DNA of 64,000 bases from Winogradskyella wichelsiae (GCF_013403925.1 NZ_JABFDJ010000006.1:225969-289968); one strand, 5' to 3'; shown: positions 17,436 through 25,977, numbered from the stretch's first letter. Program-made: numbers and translations. Notes: generated by a model from the letters alone, not told the origin.

Positions 17436-18290
17436 TTGAATTTTTACATCATCATCCCAGCGCATAACGAAGAAGATTTTATTGGTAAAACTTTAGAGTC
17501 TTTAGTGCAACAGACCACACTTCCTAAAGCTGTTGTTGTTGTAAATGACAACTCTAATGACAATACACAAACTATTTGTGAAGATTACGCTTCAAGACAT
17601 CCATGGATTTCGGTGTTAAACTCTAAGTCTTCAGACAAACATTTGCCTGGTTCTAAAATTATTCATGCGTTTAATAAAGGCTTAAATACACTTGATGCCA
17701 ATTATGACATCATTTGTAAATTTGATGCCGACCTTATTTTCCCTGATAATTATTTAGAAAAATTAACGAATCATTTTAAGGCTAATCCTAAATTAGGAAT
17801 GGCTTCTGGCTTCTGTTATATTCAAAAGAATAAGGAATGGATACTAGAAAACCTTACCAATAAAGATCACATTAGAGGAGCACTTAAAGCTTATAGAAAA
17901 GATTGTTTTAATCAAATAGGTCAATTAAAAGCCTCTATGGGTTGGGATACCGTTGATGAATTGCTTGCAAAATATAATGGATGGGAAATCCTTACGGATG
18001 AAACACTTCATGTAAAACATTTAAAACCTACAGGAAAATCTTATAACAAAGCTTCAAAATATTTACAAGGTGAAGCGATGTATAAAATGCGCTATGAATT
18101 TTCTATCACTTTAATTTCAGCATTAAAATTAGCCTATAAAAAAGGGAGCCTTCAATTATTCAGAGATTATATGTCTGGCTATTTTAAGGCTAAAGCTAAA
18201 GGAATAGACTTTTTAATTTCTAAAGATGAAGGTAAATTTATTAGAAATCTACGTTGGAAAGGCATTCTTAATAAATTCTCAAATAAATAA
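17436..18290 (+). CDS. Glycosyltransferase family 2 protein
   Basis: GT-A fold enzyme of 284 residues. It opens with FYIIIPAHNEEDFIGKTLESL, has a VVVNDNSNDNT sugar-nucleotide site near residues 36-46, and FDADLIFP (DxD) at about 95-102. The C-terminal part has no clear membrane span. The start must be TTG 17436: there is no upstream in-frame ATG and the GT2 fold begins at the next codon. The gap before the gene holds an imperfect inverted repeat (TTCAAAATTC...GAATTTGAA), whose right arm overlaps the TTG start. Confidence 0.92.
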   Translation: MNFYIIIPAHNEEDFIGKTLESLVQQTTLPKAVVVVNDNSNDNTQTICEDYASRHPWISVLNSKSSDKHLPGSKIIHAFNKGLNTLDANYDIICKFDADLIFPDNYLEKLTNHFKANPKLGMASGFCYIQKNKEWILENLTNKDHIRGALKAYRKDCFNQIGQLKASMGWDTVDELLAKYNGWEILTDETLHVKHLKPTGKSYNKASKYLQGEAMYKMRYEFSITLISALKLAYKKGSLQLFRDYMSGYFKAKAKGIDFLISKDEGKFIRNLRWKGILNKFSNK

Positions 18291-18292
18291 TA

Positions 18293-19099
18293 CTAAAAAG
18301 ACCAGCTTTTATAGCTAGCAGAAGCTTCTAATTTATTTTCAATATCATCATCCAATTCTGGAAAGAAATCAATTCCTGTTAAAGTTTCAAGAGAATCAAC
18401 AGGCACTACAAATTTATATAAAGGTAAACTTGAGTTTTCATGATCCATTAAAAACGCTAACATCTTTATTTTCCCATTAGTGTTATCTAAAATCACTTTG
18501 TAGAATTGATTAGGTACTGATACGTTTTCGTCACCAATAGTTTTTAAATTATCTTTTAAAACACCTCCTGTAACTACAAAAATACCATCATTCTTTTTTG
18601 CCCAATATCTAACTTTCTGCTCTAAACGATTCCACACACCAGCATTAAATTGATGTTCTTGTGGGCTAATATTACTTGTTAAAAAAGTTTCATCGTGTGC
18701 CGCTTTGGTAAAACGCCTATCACCTGCAGGACATAAATGTCCTTTATCGTAGCTTGATTTTTTATAATTTCTCCAATGTGCTGCTCCTGTTTTTACAGTA
18801 TCATCAATTTCAAAATATGGACGTTTACGGTTTGTAGAACTTAAATGTGCGGACTTTAACTCGTATGCCACCCACTCTGCTTGTTCGTGAGGCTCGCTAT
18901 AAGATAACGAATAATTTTGATGATGGATAATTTGATTGGTCGTGCTTGATGGTAAATAATATTCGTTGGTGTTTTCTTTTACAATTTTACCTTCAGTTAT
19001 AACTTCTTCTTTAGACTTTTGTTCTATAAAAAAATCATAACTATAAATTGCAATTACTATTATGGTGGCAGTTATTGTGAATATTGGCTTTCTTTTCAA
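18293..19099 (-). CDS. Membrane-anchored or secreted DNA/RNA non-specific endonuclease (NUC family)
   Basis: A 268-residue protein with an N-terminal signal/anchor helix (residues 6-24) and a beta-beta-alpha-metal nuclease domain. The active site is D-K-G-H121 in SYDKGHLCPAGDRR, a variant of the DRGH motif, with the metal-binding NISPQEHQFNAGVWNRLE at about 143-160. It should act outside the cytoplasm and cut DNA and RNA without sequence choice. Its start overlaps the end of the TPR gene by 4 nt, so it belongs to the sigma-TPR operon. The linkage of nuclease and sigma factor is unusual. Confidence 0.93.
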   Translation of the reverse strand: MKRKPIFTITATIIVIAIYSYDFFIEQKSKEEVITEGKIVKENTNEYYLPSSTTNQIIHHQNYSLSYSEPHEQAEWVAYELKSAHLSSTNRKRPYFEIDDTVKTGAAHWRNYKKSSYDKGHLCPAGDRRFTKAAHDETFLTSNISPQEHQFNAGVWNRLEQKVRYWAKKNDGIFVVTGGVLKDNLKTIGDENVSVPNQFYKVILDNTNGKIKMLAFLMDHENSSLPLYKFVVPVDSLETLTGIDFFPELDDDIENKLEASASYKSWSF

Positions 19100-19875
19100 T
19101 CTTTAATTTTTTCTAAAAGTTCTTTCGCTTCCGAATGGTTATATAGTTTACGAGAAATAATCTCAGCTAATATAGCTTTCGCTGCTTCAACCTTATCTGC
19201 TTTTATATATGTCAATGCCTTATACCAAAACCCTTTTTCTGCATCTAAGAGATTACTATTTATAAGATTATTAAATGTTTCTTTAGCATCATTATAGTGT
19301 CCCAATTCAGCTTGAGTAATTCCTTTATATATTTCTAGAGTTCCGTCTTGTTGTTTAAGTGATTTAAAAATATCTAATGCTTCCGTATATTTCTTGTCTT
19401 CAAAAAACCCTTGTCCTTCTGTTAATTGAGTAACTTCATCACTTCTAGAAACAAAAGATGGCAAATCATTTAAAGCCAAATAATCATAATACAATTCTTG
19501 ATTGGAAACGGTTTTATTAAAAAAGAATTGAAACCCTAAGAAAACAACGATTGAAGCCGCTGCTAAATAGTATAGTAATTTTTTTCTTTTACTGTTGTTA
19601 TTCTTTGCTTTAAATTTTGAATTAGCGTCAACTAATGTTTTTTTTAAATTTTGTAAATCGTTCTGCTCTAATAAGTGTATATATTCATTAACCTCAACAT
19701 TTTTATTCTTAAAAAAACTCCAGCTATTTTCATCTAAAGCATTAAAAAGTTGCTCTTCTAATTTAAATTTATATTTAAATTCCTCATTAGACTTTAAGCG
19801 TTCTAAAAATGACTTTTCTTCATTTTTAGACAACAAGCCTTCAAGGTAATTATCTATTAAAATATCATCTTCCAT
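19096..19875 (-). CDS. TPR membrane protein, probable anti-sigma factor
   Basis: A 259-residue protein. Its N-terminus (DILIDNYLEGLLSKNEEKSFLERLKSNEEFKYKFKLEEQL) is the pattern of flavobacterial anti-sigma N-termini. One membrane helix lies at about residues 100-117 (LLYYLAAASIVVFLGFQFFF), and the outer part holds TPR-like repeats (SLKQQDGTLEIYKGITQAELGHYNDAKETFNNLI). The sigma gene ends 2 nt before it and the nuclease gene overlaps it by 4 nt. It likely holds the sigma factor at the membrane and senses a periplasmic signal; this is inferred from layout. Confidence 0.82.
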   Translation of the reverse strand: MEDDILIDNYLEGLLSKNEEKSFLERLKSNEEFKYKFKLEEQLFNALDENSWSFFKNKNVEVNEYIHLLEQNDLQNLKKTLVDANSKFKAKNNNSKRKKLLYYLAAASIVVFLGFQFFFNKTVSNQELYYDYLALNDLPSFVSRSDEVTQLTEGQGFFEDKKYTEALDIFKSLKQQDGTLEIYKGITQAELGHYNDAKETFNNLINSNLLDAEKGFWYKALTYIKADKVEAAKAILAEIISRKLYNHSEAKELLEKIKD

Positions 19876-19877
19876 GA

Positions 19878-20441
19878 CTACAATTCTGTCAACGATTGAA
19901 ATCGCTTATCTTTTTTAATCAGTTCTTTTAAACTGTTTTTACATTTAAACACACGTTGCCTGACCACTGTTTCGGAATTATAATTAAATATTTCGACCAT
20001 TTCCGCATAAGATGTTTTAGCAAAAAACAATTTTAATATCTTCTTACAATTCTCTGAAATTAATTCTAGGCTCTCATTGAATAATTCCCAGCGTTTTTGC
20101 TCTAAAACAGCCAAGGCAATATCTTCATTATCATCTCTTAGTTCAATTAAACCTTCTTTTGTTACCTCAATTTTTGATTTATTTAACTCTCTACGCCAAA
20201 GATTCTTACATACTGTAAATAAATAAGGCTCAAAACTAGTTTTAATAACAAACTTCTCTTTTTTATAGCGAACAGCTAACTGTAGTAATGCTTTCTGAAA
20301 GATATCTTCTGCATCTTGTTGTTGACCTTTGTTTTTAAGTACAAAAGATTTTACTTTGTAAAAGTTATTCTTATAAATAGAGTTAATAATCTTAGCATCG
20401 TTATTAAGTAAAGCCTTTAAGTAATAAGAATTATCAGTCAC
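19878..20441 (-). CDS. Sigma-70 family (ECF-like) RNA polymerase sigma factor
   Basis: A 187-residue sigma factor. Region 2 contains KGQQQDAEDIFQKALLQLAVRY and FEPYLFTVCKNLWRREL (about residues 38-85); region 4 contains CKKILKLFFAKTSYAEMVEIFNYNSETVVRQRVFKCKNSLKELI (about 131-175). The start is GTG 20441, since no usable ATG is near. It heads an operon with a TPR anti-sigma-like gene and a nuclease gene, and is divergent from a lipoprotein-CHAT unit. A promoter-like motif shared by that unit and the export locus may be its target. Confidence 0.9.
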   Translation of the reverse strand: MTDNSYYLKALLNNDAKIINSIYKNNFYKVKSFVLKNKGQQQDAEDIFQKALLQLAVRYKKEKFVIKTSFEPYLFTVCKNLWRRELNKSKIEVTKEGLIELRDDNEDIALAVLEQKRWELFNESLELISENCKKILKLFFAKTSYAEMVEIFNYNSETVVRQRVFKCKNSLKELIKKDKRFQSLTEL

Positions 20442-20481
20442 GCGTTTTTGTTGTATTGTAAAACAAAAATAAACTTTTATA

Positions 20482-20518
20482 TTTAGTGGGTAACAAATAT
20501 GTGTTTGTAGAACAATAT
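20482..20518 (+). promoter_or_regulatory. Two-part ECF-promoter-like motif, copy 1 (before lipoprotein-CHAT unit)
   Basis: TTTAGTGGGTAACAAAT (20482-20498) is followed 11 nt later by GAACAATAT (20510-20518). The 17-base first block is repeated exactly at 23919-23935, there followed by GAACACTAT. The motif ends 25 nt before the lipoprotein start. It lies in the gap shared with the divergent sigma factor gene. On the minus strand it contains CATATTTG, a weak -7 box for the sigma gene, which is the main alternative reading. Confidence 0.6.
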
Positions 20519-20542
20519 GATATAACTTAAAATATCAAAACA

Positions 20543-21076
20543 ATGAAAAAAATTATCTACTTATTTTTATTAGCTACGTTAACATTAACTTTTGCGTGTG
20601 AAAAAAATGAAGTTCTAACAGAAGAAAGGAGTGCCGTTTCAATTGATAAAGAACAATATCAATCTCGACAAGGAAACAATAATAGAGGCTCTGGATTCCT
20701 AGTGGTAGCTACTGTTTTAAATGAAGTTCCACCAGGAACAGAAACACTTGAAATTTATTTTGACATGGGCAGTTTAGAAACTCTCTATCGCTCTTTTCCG
20801 AATAATCCATTAATTGAAGGACCATTTAATGTATTTTACAGAAACCAATGGTTAACTTCCTTTACAATTTATACAATTGCTTATTCTAGTTTAAATTGTG
20901 ATGTTAGCAGAGAGAAATGGACTGTAAACAAGTCTGAATACGAAAACTTTATTCTTTTACAGCCCATCGAAGGAGTTAATTCATCAGTTCTAAAACCAAG
21001 GCCAGTACCAAAAGATATTATAGAAGAAGAAGATGAACCTATAATTTCAGTAATAGATTATTCAAGTTGCTTTTAA
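20543..21076 (+). CDS. Lipoprotein of unknown function
   Basis: A 177-residue protein with a signal peptide and lipobox ending LLATLTLTFAC (Cys19). The mature part has a Gly/Asn/Arg-rich start (RQGNNNRGSGF) and no recognised domain; it contains two more Cys (CDVS near residue 131 and a C-terminal SCF). It is the first gene after the shared promoter-like motif and precedes the CHAT gene on the same strand (82 nt to the chosen CHAT start), so the two are probably cotranscribed and may work together at the envelope. Confidence 0.82.
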   Translation: MKKIIYLFLLATLTLTFACEKNEVLTEERSAVSIDKEQYQSRQGNNNRGSGFLVVATVLNEVPPGTETLEIYFDMGSLETLYRSFPNNPLIEGPFNVFYRNQWLTSFTIYTIAYSSLNCDVSREKWTVNKSEYENFILLQPIEGVNSSVLKPRPVPKDIIEEEDEPIISVIDYSSCF

Positions 21077-21157
21077 TTTTAAAGTATCTATATAAGAAGT
21101 ATTAATTTAATAATGCATAATTTTCACAAACAGAATCTTCTATTATTAATAAGTTAT

Positions 21158-23923
21158 ATGAAATATATTTCGTTTATAATTCCTCTATTATGTCTTTTAC
21201 TTTGTAATAAAATTCTTGCCCAAGAACCATCCAATGAAGCATTAAAAATATTAGAAAAAACAAATATAAGTTATAACGAAAAAAGGAATAAACTTCAATC
21301 ACTAATCAAAATTCATAATGATAATAAGGAATACGATTTTTTTTTAGCAGACAGTTATGAACTGTTAAGATTGAATTATAAAAATGGATACATAATTGAA
21401 ACTATTGAACTTAATAAGGAAAATCTAAGTTTAATGGATTCTTTAGGCTATAAAAATAAAAACTTCTATAGAAAAAATCTTTATAGCCTAGGATATTACC
21501 AAAAAACAAACCTAAACCAAGAAGAAGCTTTAACAACATTTTTAAGGTTATTAGATTATGACATTTCTGATATTTTAACTTTAAAAAGCGCCTTTTTTAC
21601 AGGTAAAATCTACGACGATTTAGAGGATTATTATAAAGCTTCCGAATATTACAATATTTCGAGTAAACTAGCTAAACAATTGGGTGAAAACAATTATTTA
21701 GTTAGATCAGCTCTAGCTACGGCAGTTTTATGTCGAACTATCAACACTAATAAGAGTCTTCAAATAGGGATAAATGCACTAAATGAAATATTGGCCCTCA
21801 GTGAATCCTTAAAAAAAGACCATAATGTAGACAATGATATTTCAGATATATTTATGTATCAAACCTACAGTGAATTAGGTAAATTATATGGAGATAGAGC
21901 TGACTACGATTTCATAAAAGGGAAAAAGTATCATGAGGAAGCGTTAAAATTAGCAAATAAAATCAAAGACTCTTTTTATATAGGCAATGCATATCTGGAC
22001 ATCGGATTATTACACCTTAATGATAAGAAAAAAAATGCAGAATTTTACTTTAAAGAAGCATTGAAATATAAAGAAGAAACGAATGATATCTTAAACATCT
22101 CAATAGTGAATAAGAATCTAAGTCGTCATTATTTAAACTTCAAAGAATATGATAAAGCTTTGAAACACATTCAGAAATCAATTAGCCTACTCGCACCTCT
22201 AACCAGTAATAACATTGAAAATCTTCCAACTAAAACAAAACTAAAAAACTCAAAATCAAAACTATATATTTGCGCTGCATTGATTGAAAAATCAAAAATA
22301 TGGTTAACGCTTGCTGAAAATAATCCTAAAGTAGAAAAATTTTATAACGAAAGCATAAAAACCTTAAAATTAGCAGATTATATAATCGATGAATCTCGAT
22401 TAGAAAGCAAAGAAAGCAATACTAAATTGTTCTGGAGAAAAACTGCTACTGAGATATACTTGTTAGGCACAAAGGCAAGTATAATAGCCAATAATATCGA
22501 AGATGCTTTTTATTATATAGAAAAAAGTAAAGCTATTTTACTTTTAGAAGATATAGCGTTAAGAAACATTAGGAATAATTCTAATATACCTAAGACCATC
22601 TCTAATAAAGACCTAGAATTAAAAGAAAAAATAACAGAATTAGAAAATCTTAATAATTCTACAAACAATTCCTCTTTACAAAGACAATTATTATTAGCCA
22701 AGGAGAACTACATACAATTTATTGAGGTATTAGACATAAAATATCGTCTTTACTACAAAACATTACAACCTGCAGAAGTTATAACCTACAATAGTTTTAA
22801 AGAGAAATATATCACAAAAAACAATGCATATTTACAATACATTATTGGTGACGAAAGAGGTTATGGTCTTTTAATTACTAAAAACGAATCTAAGCTTTTT
22901 GAAATTGAAGATGTTGAAACCTTAAAAGCTTTAACGATAAGATATAGAAGACTTTTGGATATACCATTTAAAGACAAATCTTCTATCGCAGAATACACAA
23001 AAGTTTCTAATTCCATTTACAATACTTTATTTCCACAAGAAATACGAACATTACTAAAAGATAAAAAATTAACTATAAGTCCAGATAATTATCTTCAAAA
23101 TATTCCTTTTGAGTCCTTAATGACCTCAACAAAAGAGCGTAGTTATTTAATATTCGAGAATGAGATAAGCTATGCCTATTCGTTAACATTTCTCGATGAA
23201 AATAGTAAAATTAAACGAAATAATAATAATAATAATAATGAAAACTTTGTTGGCTTTGCACCTGTGAATTTTTCTTCAGAATTATCTCAACTTCCAAACA
23301 CAAAAGAAGAATTAAATAGTATAGAAAAGCTATTCTCAACTAAAATGCATTTAAATGAAGAAGCTACTAGCAGAACTTTTTTTAAAGAAATTAGTGATGC
23401 CAACATTATTCATATTGCGTCTCATGCCAATGCTAATGATAGTATAAGTCCTTGGATTGCTTTTCACGATTCAAAAATAAATTTAAACGAACTATATAAT
23501 CATAATACCTCCGCAGAATTAGTTGTTCTCAGTGCTTGTAACACATCTCTTGGCGAACTTTATAAAGGAGAAGGTGTAATGAGCCTATCTAGAGGGTTCT
23601 TCAATACAGGCTCTCACAGTGTGCTTCCTACGCTCTGGGAAGTTAATGACCGCTCAACTGTAGAGCTATTAAATTCATTTTACACAAATCTTAAAGCTGG
23701 TCAAAGTAAATCGCGAGCACTTCATAATGCTAAATTAAAATATTTAGAAACCAACTCGCTAAGTGAGGCTTCCCCTTATTATTGGGCTGGTTTTGTTTTG
23801 ATAGGTGATGATAGCCCAATAGAATTAAGCTCTAATTTTAATATCTATTATTATTTAATTTTAGCTGTTCTTATTGGTCTTTTAGTCTTCATTTTAAAAA
23901 AAATAAAAATAAATAAACTTTAG
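21158..23923 (+). CDS. TPR-CHAT protease, exported
   Basis: A 921-residue protein with a signal peptide (MKYISFIIPLLCLLLCNKILAQ), a long TPR array (about residues 20-430, for example FFTGKIYDDLEDYYKASEYYN and VNKNLSRHYLNFKEYDKALKHI), and a CHAT domain (caspase HetF associated with TPRs). The catalytic dyad is His756 in HIASHA and Cys794 in LSACNTS, so the protease looks active. A single membrane helix near the end (YYYLILAVLIGLLVFILKK) anchors it. The frame is open to ATG 21113, but ATG 21158 gives a proper signal peptide. Several CHAT proteins are proteases in bacterial death pathways; the target here is unknown. The stop overlaps the promoter-like motif of the next unit. Confidence 0.92.
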   Translation: MKYISFIIPLLCLLLCNKILAQEPSNEALKILEKTNISYNEKRNKLQSLIKIHNDNKEYDFFLADSYELLRLNYKNGYIIETIELNKENLSLMDSLGYKNKNFYRKNLYSLGYYQKTNLNQEEALTTFLRLLDYDISDILTLKSAFFTGKIYDDLEDYYKASEYYNISSKLAKQLGENNYLVRSALATAVLCRTINTNKSLQIGINALNEILALSESLKKDHNVDNDISDIFMYQTYSELGKLYGDRADYDFIKGKKYHEEALKLANKIKDSFYIGNAYLDIGLLHLNDKKKNAEFYFKEALKYKEETNDILNISIVNKNLSRHYLNFKEYDKALKHIQKSISLLAPLTSNNIENLPTKTKLKNSKSKLYICAALIEKSKIWLTLAENNPKVEKFYNESIKTLKLADYIIDESRLESKESNTKLFWRKTATEIYLLGTKASIIANNIEDAFYYIEKSKAILLLEDIALRNIRNNSNIPKTISNKDLELKEKITELENLNNSTNNSSLQRQLLLAKENYIQFIEVLDIKYRLYYKTLQPAEVITYNSFKEKYITKNNAYLQYIIGDERGYGLLITKNESKLFEIEDVETLKALTIRYRRLLDIPFKDKSSIAEYTKVSNSIYNTLFPQEIRTLLKDKKLTISPDNYLQNIPFESLMTSTKERSYLIFENEISYAYSLTFLDENSKIKRNNNNNNNENFVGFAPVNFSSELSQLPNTKEELNSIEKLFSTKMHLNEEATSRTFFKEISDANIIHIASHANANDSISPWIAFHDSKINLNELYNHNTSAELVVLSACNTSLGELYKGEGVMSLSRGFFNTGSHSVLPTLWEVNDRSTVELLNSFYTNLKAGQSKSRALHNAKLKYLETNSLSEASPYYWAGFVLIGDDSPIELSSNFNIYYYLILAVLIGLLVFILKKIKINKL
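23219..23239 (+). repeat. (AAT)7 microsatellite in CHAT gene
   Basis: Seven AAT units encode an Asn run in the linker just before the CHAT domain. Slippage by whole units would keep the frame and change only linker length. Confidence 0.85.
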
Positions 23924-23956
23924 TGGGTAACAAATCTTAGTGCTAAGGAACACTAT
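23919..23956 (+). promoter_or_regulatory. Two-part ECF-promoter-like motif, copy 2 (before export locus)
   Basis: TTTAGTGGGTAACAAAT (23919-23935) overlaps the CHAT stop codon and is followed 12 nt later by GAACACTAT (23948-23956). The GTG start of the VKOR-thioredoxin gene is at 23978. Spacing to the gene is like that of copy 1 (43 against 45 nt from block end to start). No minus-strand gene begins here, so only a plus-strand role makes sense. Confidence 0.6.
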
Positions 23957-23977
23957 AGTAAATTAAACCTTAGCATT

Positions 23978-25585
23978 GTGAAAGACCCTCTATTCCTGCA
24001 CGTTCAACAATTATTGAAATTAAACTCGATTCCTTTTGATAAAACCGAATTAGAATTCCAAATACAAAGTCATCCATCTTATCCAAGTTTACATGCCATA
24101 ACGGGTGTTCTAGACCACTTTGAGATCGATAATATTGCATTAGACGTTCCACAGACAGAAGAAATTCTTGAGCAACTCCCAACCTCTTTTTTAGCGCAGT
24201 TAAAGATTGATAACAATGAAGATTTTTCTGTAATAAAAAAAAGAGGTAAATCTTTAGATATTTACAATCCAAGTTCTAGAAAAAAACAAACTATTGACTC
24301 CTCCATTTTCTTGAATCAATTTACAGGCATCATGGTAGCCGTAGAAAAAGAAGTTAATAAAAAAGCTAATACCTACGAAAACACAAGATCAAAAGACACT
24401 ATTACAATTGCAACCATTATTCTAATAGCCTTAACGTTCTTTCTAATGCAACCAACTTTTAGTGAAAGCGCAATTTTCGTTTTTTCGATTCTAGGAATTA
24501 TTATAAGTATTGCCATATTTAAGCAAGCACAAGGAGAAAACTCCGTTATCGGTAATGCTTTTTGTAACGGAGAGTCAACAACAAAAAGTTGTAATGATGT
24601 TTTAAACTCAAAAGGTGCGACACTTTTTAAAAACTTTAAATTAAGTGATTTAAGTATTGTGTATTTTTCTGGACTAGCCCTTGCTTTATTTGTAATTACT
24701 GCTTCTCAAAATACTATATCCATACTGTATCTCATCAGTTTTGCCTCAGTACCTATTACCATATTCTCAATCTATTACCAAATACAGATTGTAAAAAAAT
24801 GGTGTGCCTTGTGCTTAAGTATTATTGTTGTTCTCTGGCTTCAAGCAGGTGTCTCTAGTCTTAATACAAATTCAATATTAGAATTCTCCCCACAGAGTGC
24901 TTCTCTAATATTAGTGTCGTTTGCAATAGCTCTTGTAAGTTGGAATTATATAAATCCACTACTAAAGCGAGAAGATGAATTTAAAAAATTGAAAATTGAA
25001 TATTATAAGTTTAAGAGAAACTTTAATTTATTTAGTTCCTTGTTAAATCAAACTAAACAAATCACAATTCCAAACAACTTAGATAACATAATACTTGGAG
25101 ACTCTAATAGTAATTTAGAAATAAGTGTCATAACCAATCCGTTTTGTGGGCACTGTAAATCTGTTCATTTCCTCATTGAGGATATTTTACGAAAGACTGA
25201 TAACATCAAAATAAATATAATTTTTAATGTTAACACAAATGCAATCAGCTCTGACTCAGCAATGGTTTCTAATAAACTATTAGAACTATACCACGAAGAA
25301 AATTTAGATACATTATTAAAGGCAATGGACGATATCTATGAAAATCCTATGGCTGAAAAATGGCTAGTTAAATGGGGGAAATGTAATAATGAAGATCATT
25401 ATTTTACAATGTTAAAGCAACAAAAAGATTGGAGCCAATCTAATGATATCAATTTTACTCCAGAATTACTTATTAACGGTAAAAGCTACCCTAAGGAATA
25501 TAATAGAGAAGACTTAATCTTATTTATTGAAGACTTACAAGAAGTCTCTAGCATACCAAATACAATTGAACCAATTAAAACATAA
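23978..25585 (+). CDS. C39-like / VKOR / thioredoxin fusion protein of peptide export locus
   Basis: A 535-residue membrane protein with three parts. Residues 1-120 resemble a C39 peptidase-like domain (SHPSYPSLHAITGVLDHFEIDNIALDVP) without the catalytic Cys. Residues about 140-330 are a vitamin K epoxide reductase-type helix bundle with a loop Cys pair (CNGESTTKSC) and the WCALC motif (Cys276, Cys279). Residues about 365-520 are a thioredoxin-like domain with CGHC (Cys390, Cys393). VKOR-thioredoxin fusions make disulfides in the periplasm. Here the likely substrates are the Cys-rich peptides encoded just downstream; the inactive C39 domain could dock their leaders. The start is GTG. Confidence 0.9.
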   Translation: MKDPLFLHVQQLLKLNSIPFDKTELEFQIQSHPSYPSLHAITGVLDHFEIDNIALDVPQTEEILEQLPTSFLAQLKIDNNEDFSVIKKRGKSLDIYNPSSRKKQTIDSSIFLNQFTGIMVAVEKEVNKKANTYENTRSKDTITIATIILIALTFFLMQPTFSESAIFVFSILGIIISIAIFKQAQGENSVIGNAFCNGESTTKSCNDVLNSKGATLFKNFKLSDLSIVYFSGLALALFVITASQNTISILYLISFASVPITIFSIYYQIQIVKKWCALCLSIIVVLWLQAGVSSLNTNSILEFSPQSASLILVSFAIALVSWNYINPLLKREDEFKKLKIEYYKFKRNFNLFSSLLNQTKQITIPNNLDNIILGDSNSNLEISVITNPFCGHCKSVHFLIEDILRKTDNIKINIIFNVNTNAISSDSAMVSNKLLELYHEENLDTLLKAMDDIYENPMAEKWLVKWGKCNNEDHYFTMLKQQKDWSQSNDINFTPELLINGKSYPKEYNREDLILFIEDLQEVSSIPNTIEPIKT

Positions 25586-25589
25586 AAAA

Positions 25590-25622
25590 CCAAAGCCATC
25601 AATAAAGATGACCTTGGAATTT
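25590..25622 (+). terminator. Imperfect hairpin after VKOR-thioredoxin gene
   Basis: CCAAAGCCATC and GATGACCTTGG can pair with two mismatches around a 6-nt loop, followed by AATTTT. It may act as a weak terminator between this gene and the first peptide cassette. Confidence 0.45.
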
Positions 25623-25630
25623 TGAACAAA

Positions 25631-25679
25631 ATTCTCTCGCGAAGAATAGACACAATCTGTGAGTGTCTTTAAATGTTCA
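25631..25679 (+). promoter_or_regulatory. Conserved leader element, copy 1
   Basis: First of four copies of a leader found before every double-glycine precursor gene. It begins ATTCTCTCGCGA, has a 6-bp hairpin AGACAC (25648-25653) / GTGTCT (25663-25668) with loop AATCTGTGA, and ends TTTAAATGTTCA. The precursor ATG is 31 nt further on. This is the only copy whose CTCGCGA is followed by AG instead of GG. Confidence 0.85.
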
Positions 25680-25710
25680 CTGCAAATTTAATTTCTAAAA
25701 TTTTAGTAAA

Positions 25711-25920
25711 ATGAAAAAATCAATTTTAAAACTTGGTAAAGCTCTAAGTAAAAATGAGCAAAAACAAATTTCCGGTGGAACCCCATCAGTGACAGAAACA
25801 ACACCAGGGTTCGGTAATCATTATCCAAATTGTCCAAATCCTTGGGTACCATGCGATAGTGATTTACGTGATTGTAGGTTTCCTTTTCACGTCAACTCTT
25901 TTGGTAGATGTACTCTGTAA
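25711..25920 (+). CDS. Double-glycine leader precursor peptide 1
   Basis: A 69-residue precursor. The leader MKKSILKLGKALSKNEQKQI ends in SGG (residues 21-23), the C39 cleavage signal. The predicted 46-residue core has four Cys (NC, PC, DC, RC), enough for two disulfides, and several Pro and aromatic residues. It has no run of Ser/Thr beside Cys that would point to a lanthipeptide, and no modifying enzyme is encoded nearby. A bacteriocin, toxin or signal function is possible. It sits between a leader element and a terminator. Confidence 0.88.
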   Translation: MKKSILKLGKALSKNEQKQISGGTPSVTETTPGFGNHYPNCPNPWVPCDSDLRDCRFPFHVNSFGRCTL

Positions 25921-25943
25921 TAAAAATGTTAAATGATTAACAC

Positions 25944-25977
25944 AAAAAGTGGAAGTTTTATAAAATTTCCACTTTTT
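25944..25977 (+). terminator. Terminator after precursor 1
   Basis: AAAAAGTGGAA (25944-25954) pairs exactly with TTCCACTTTTT (25967-25977), with further A/T pairing inside the loop and a T tract at the end. It isolates the first cassette from the exporter gene. Confidence 0.75.
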
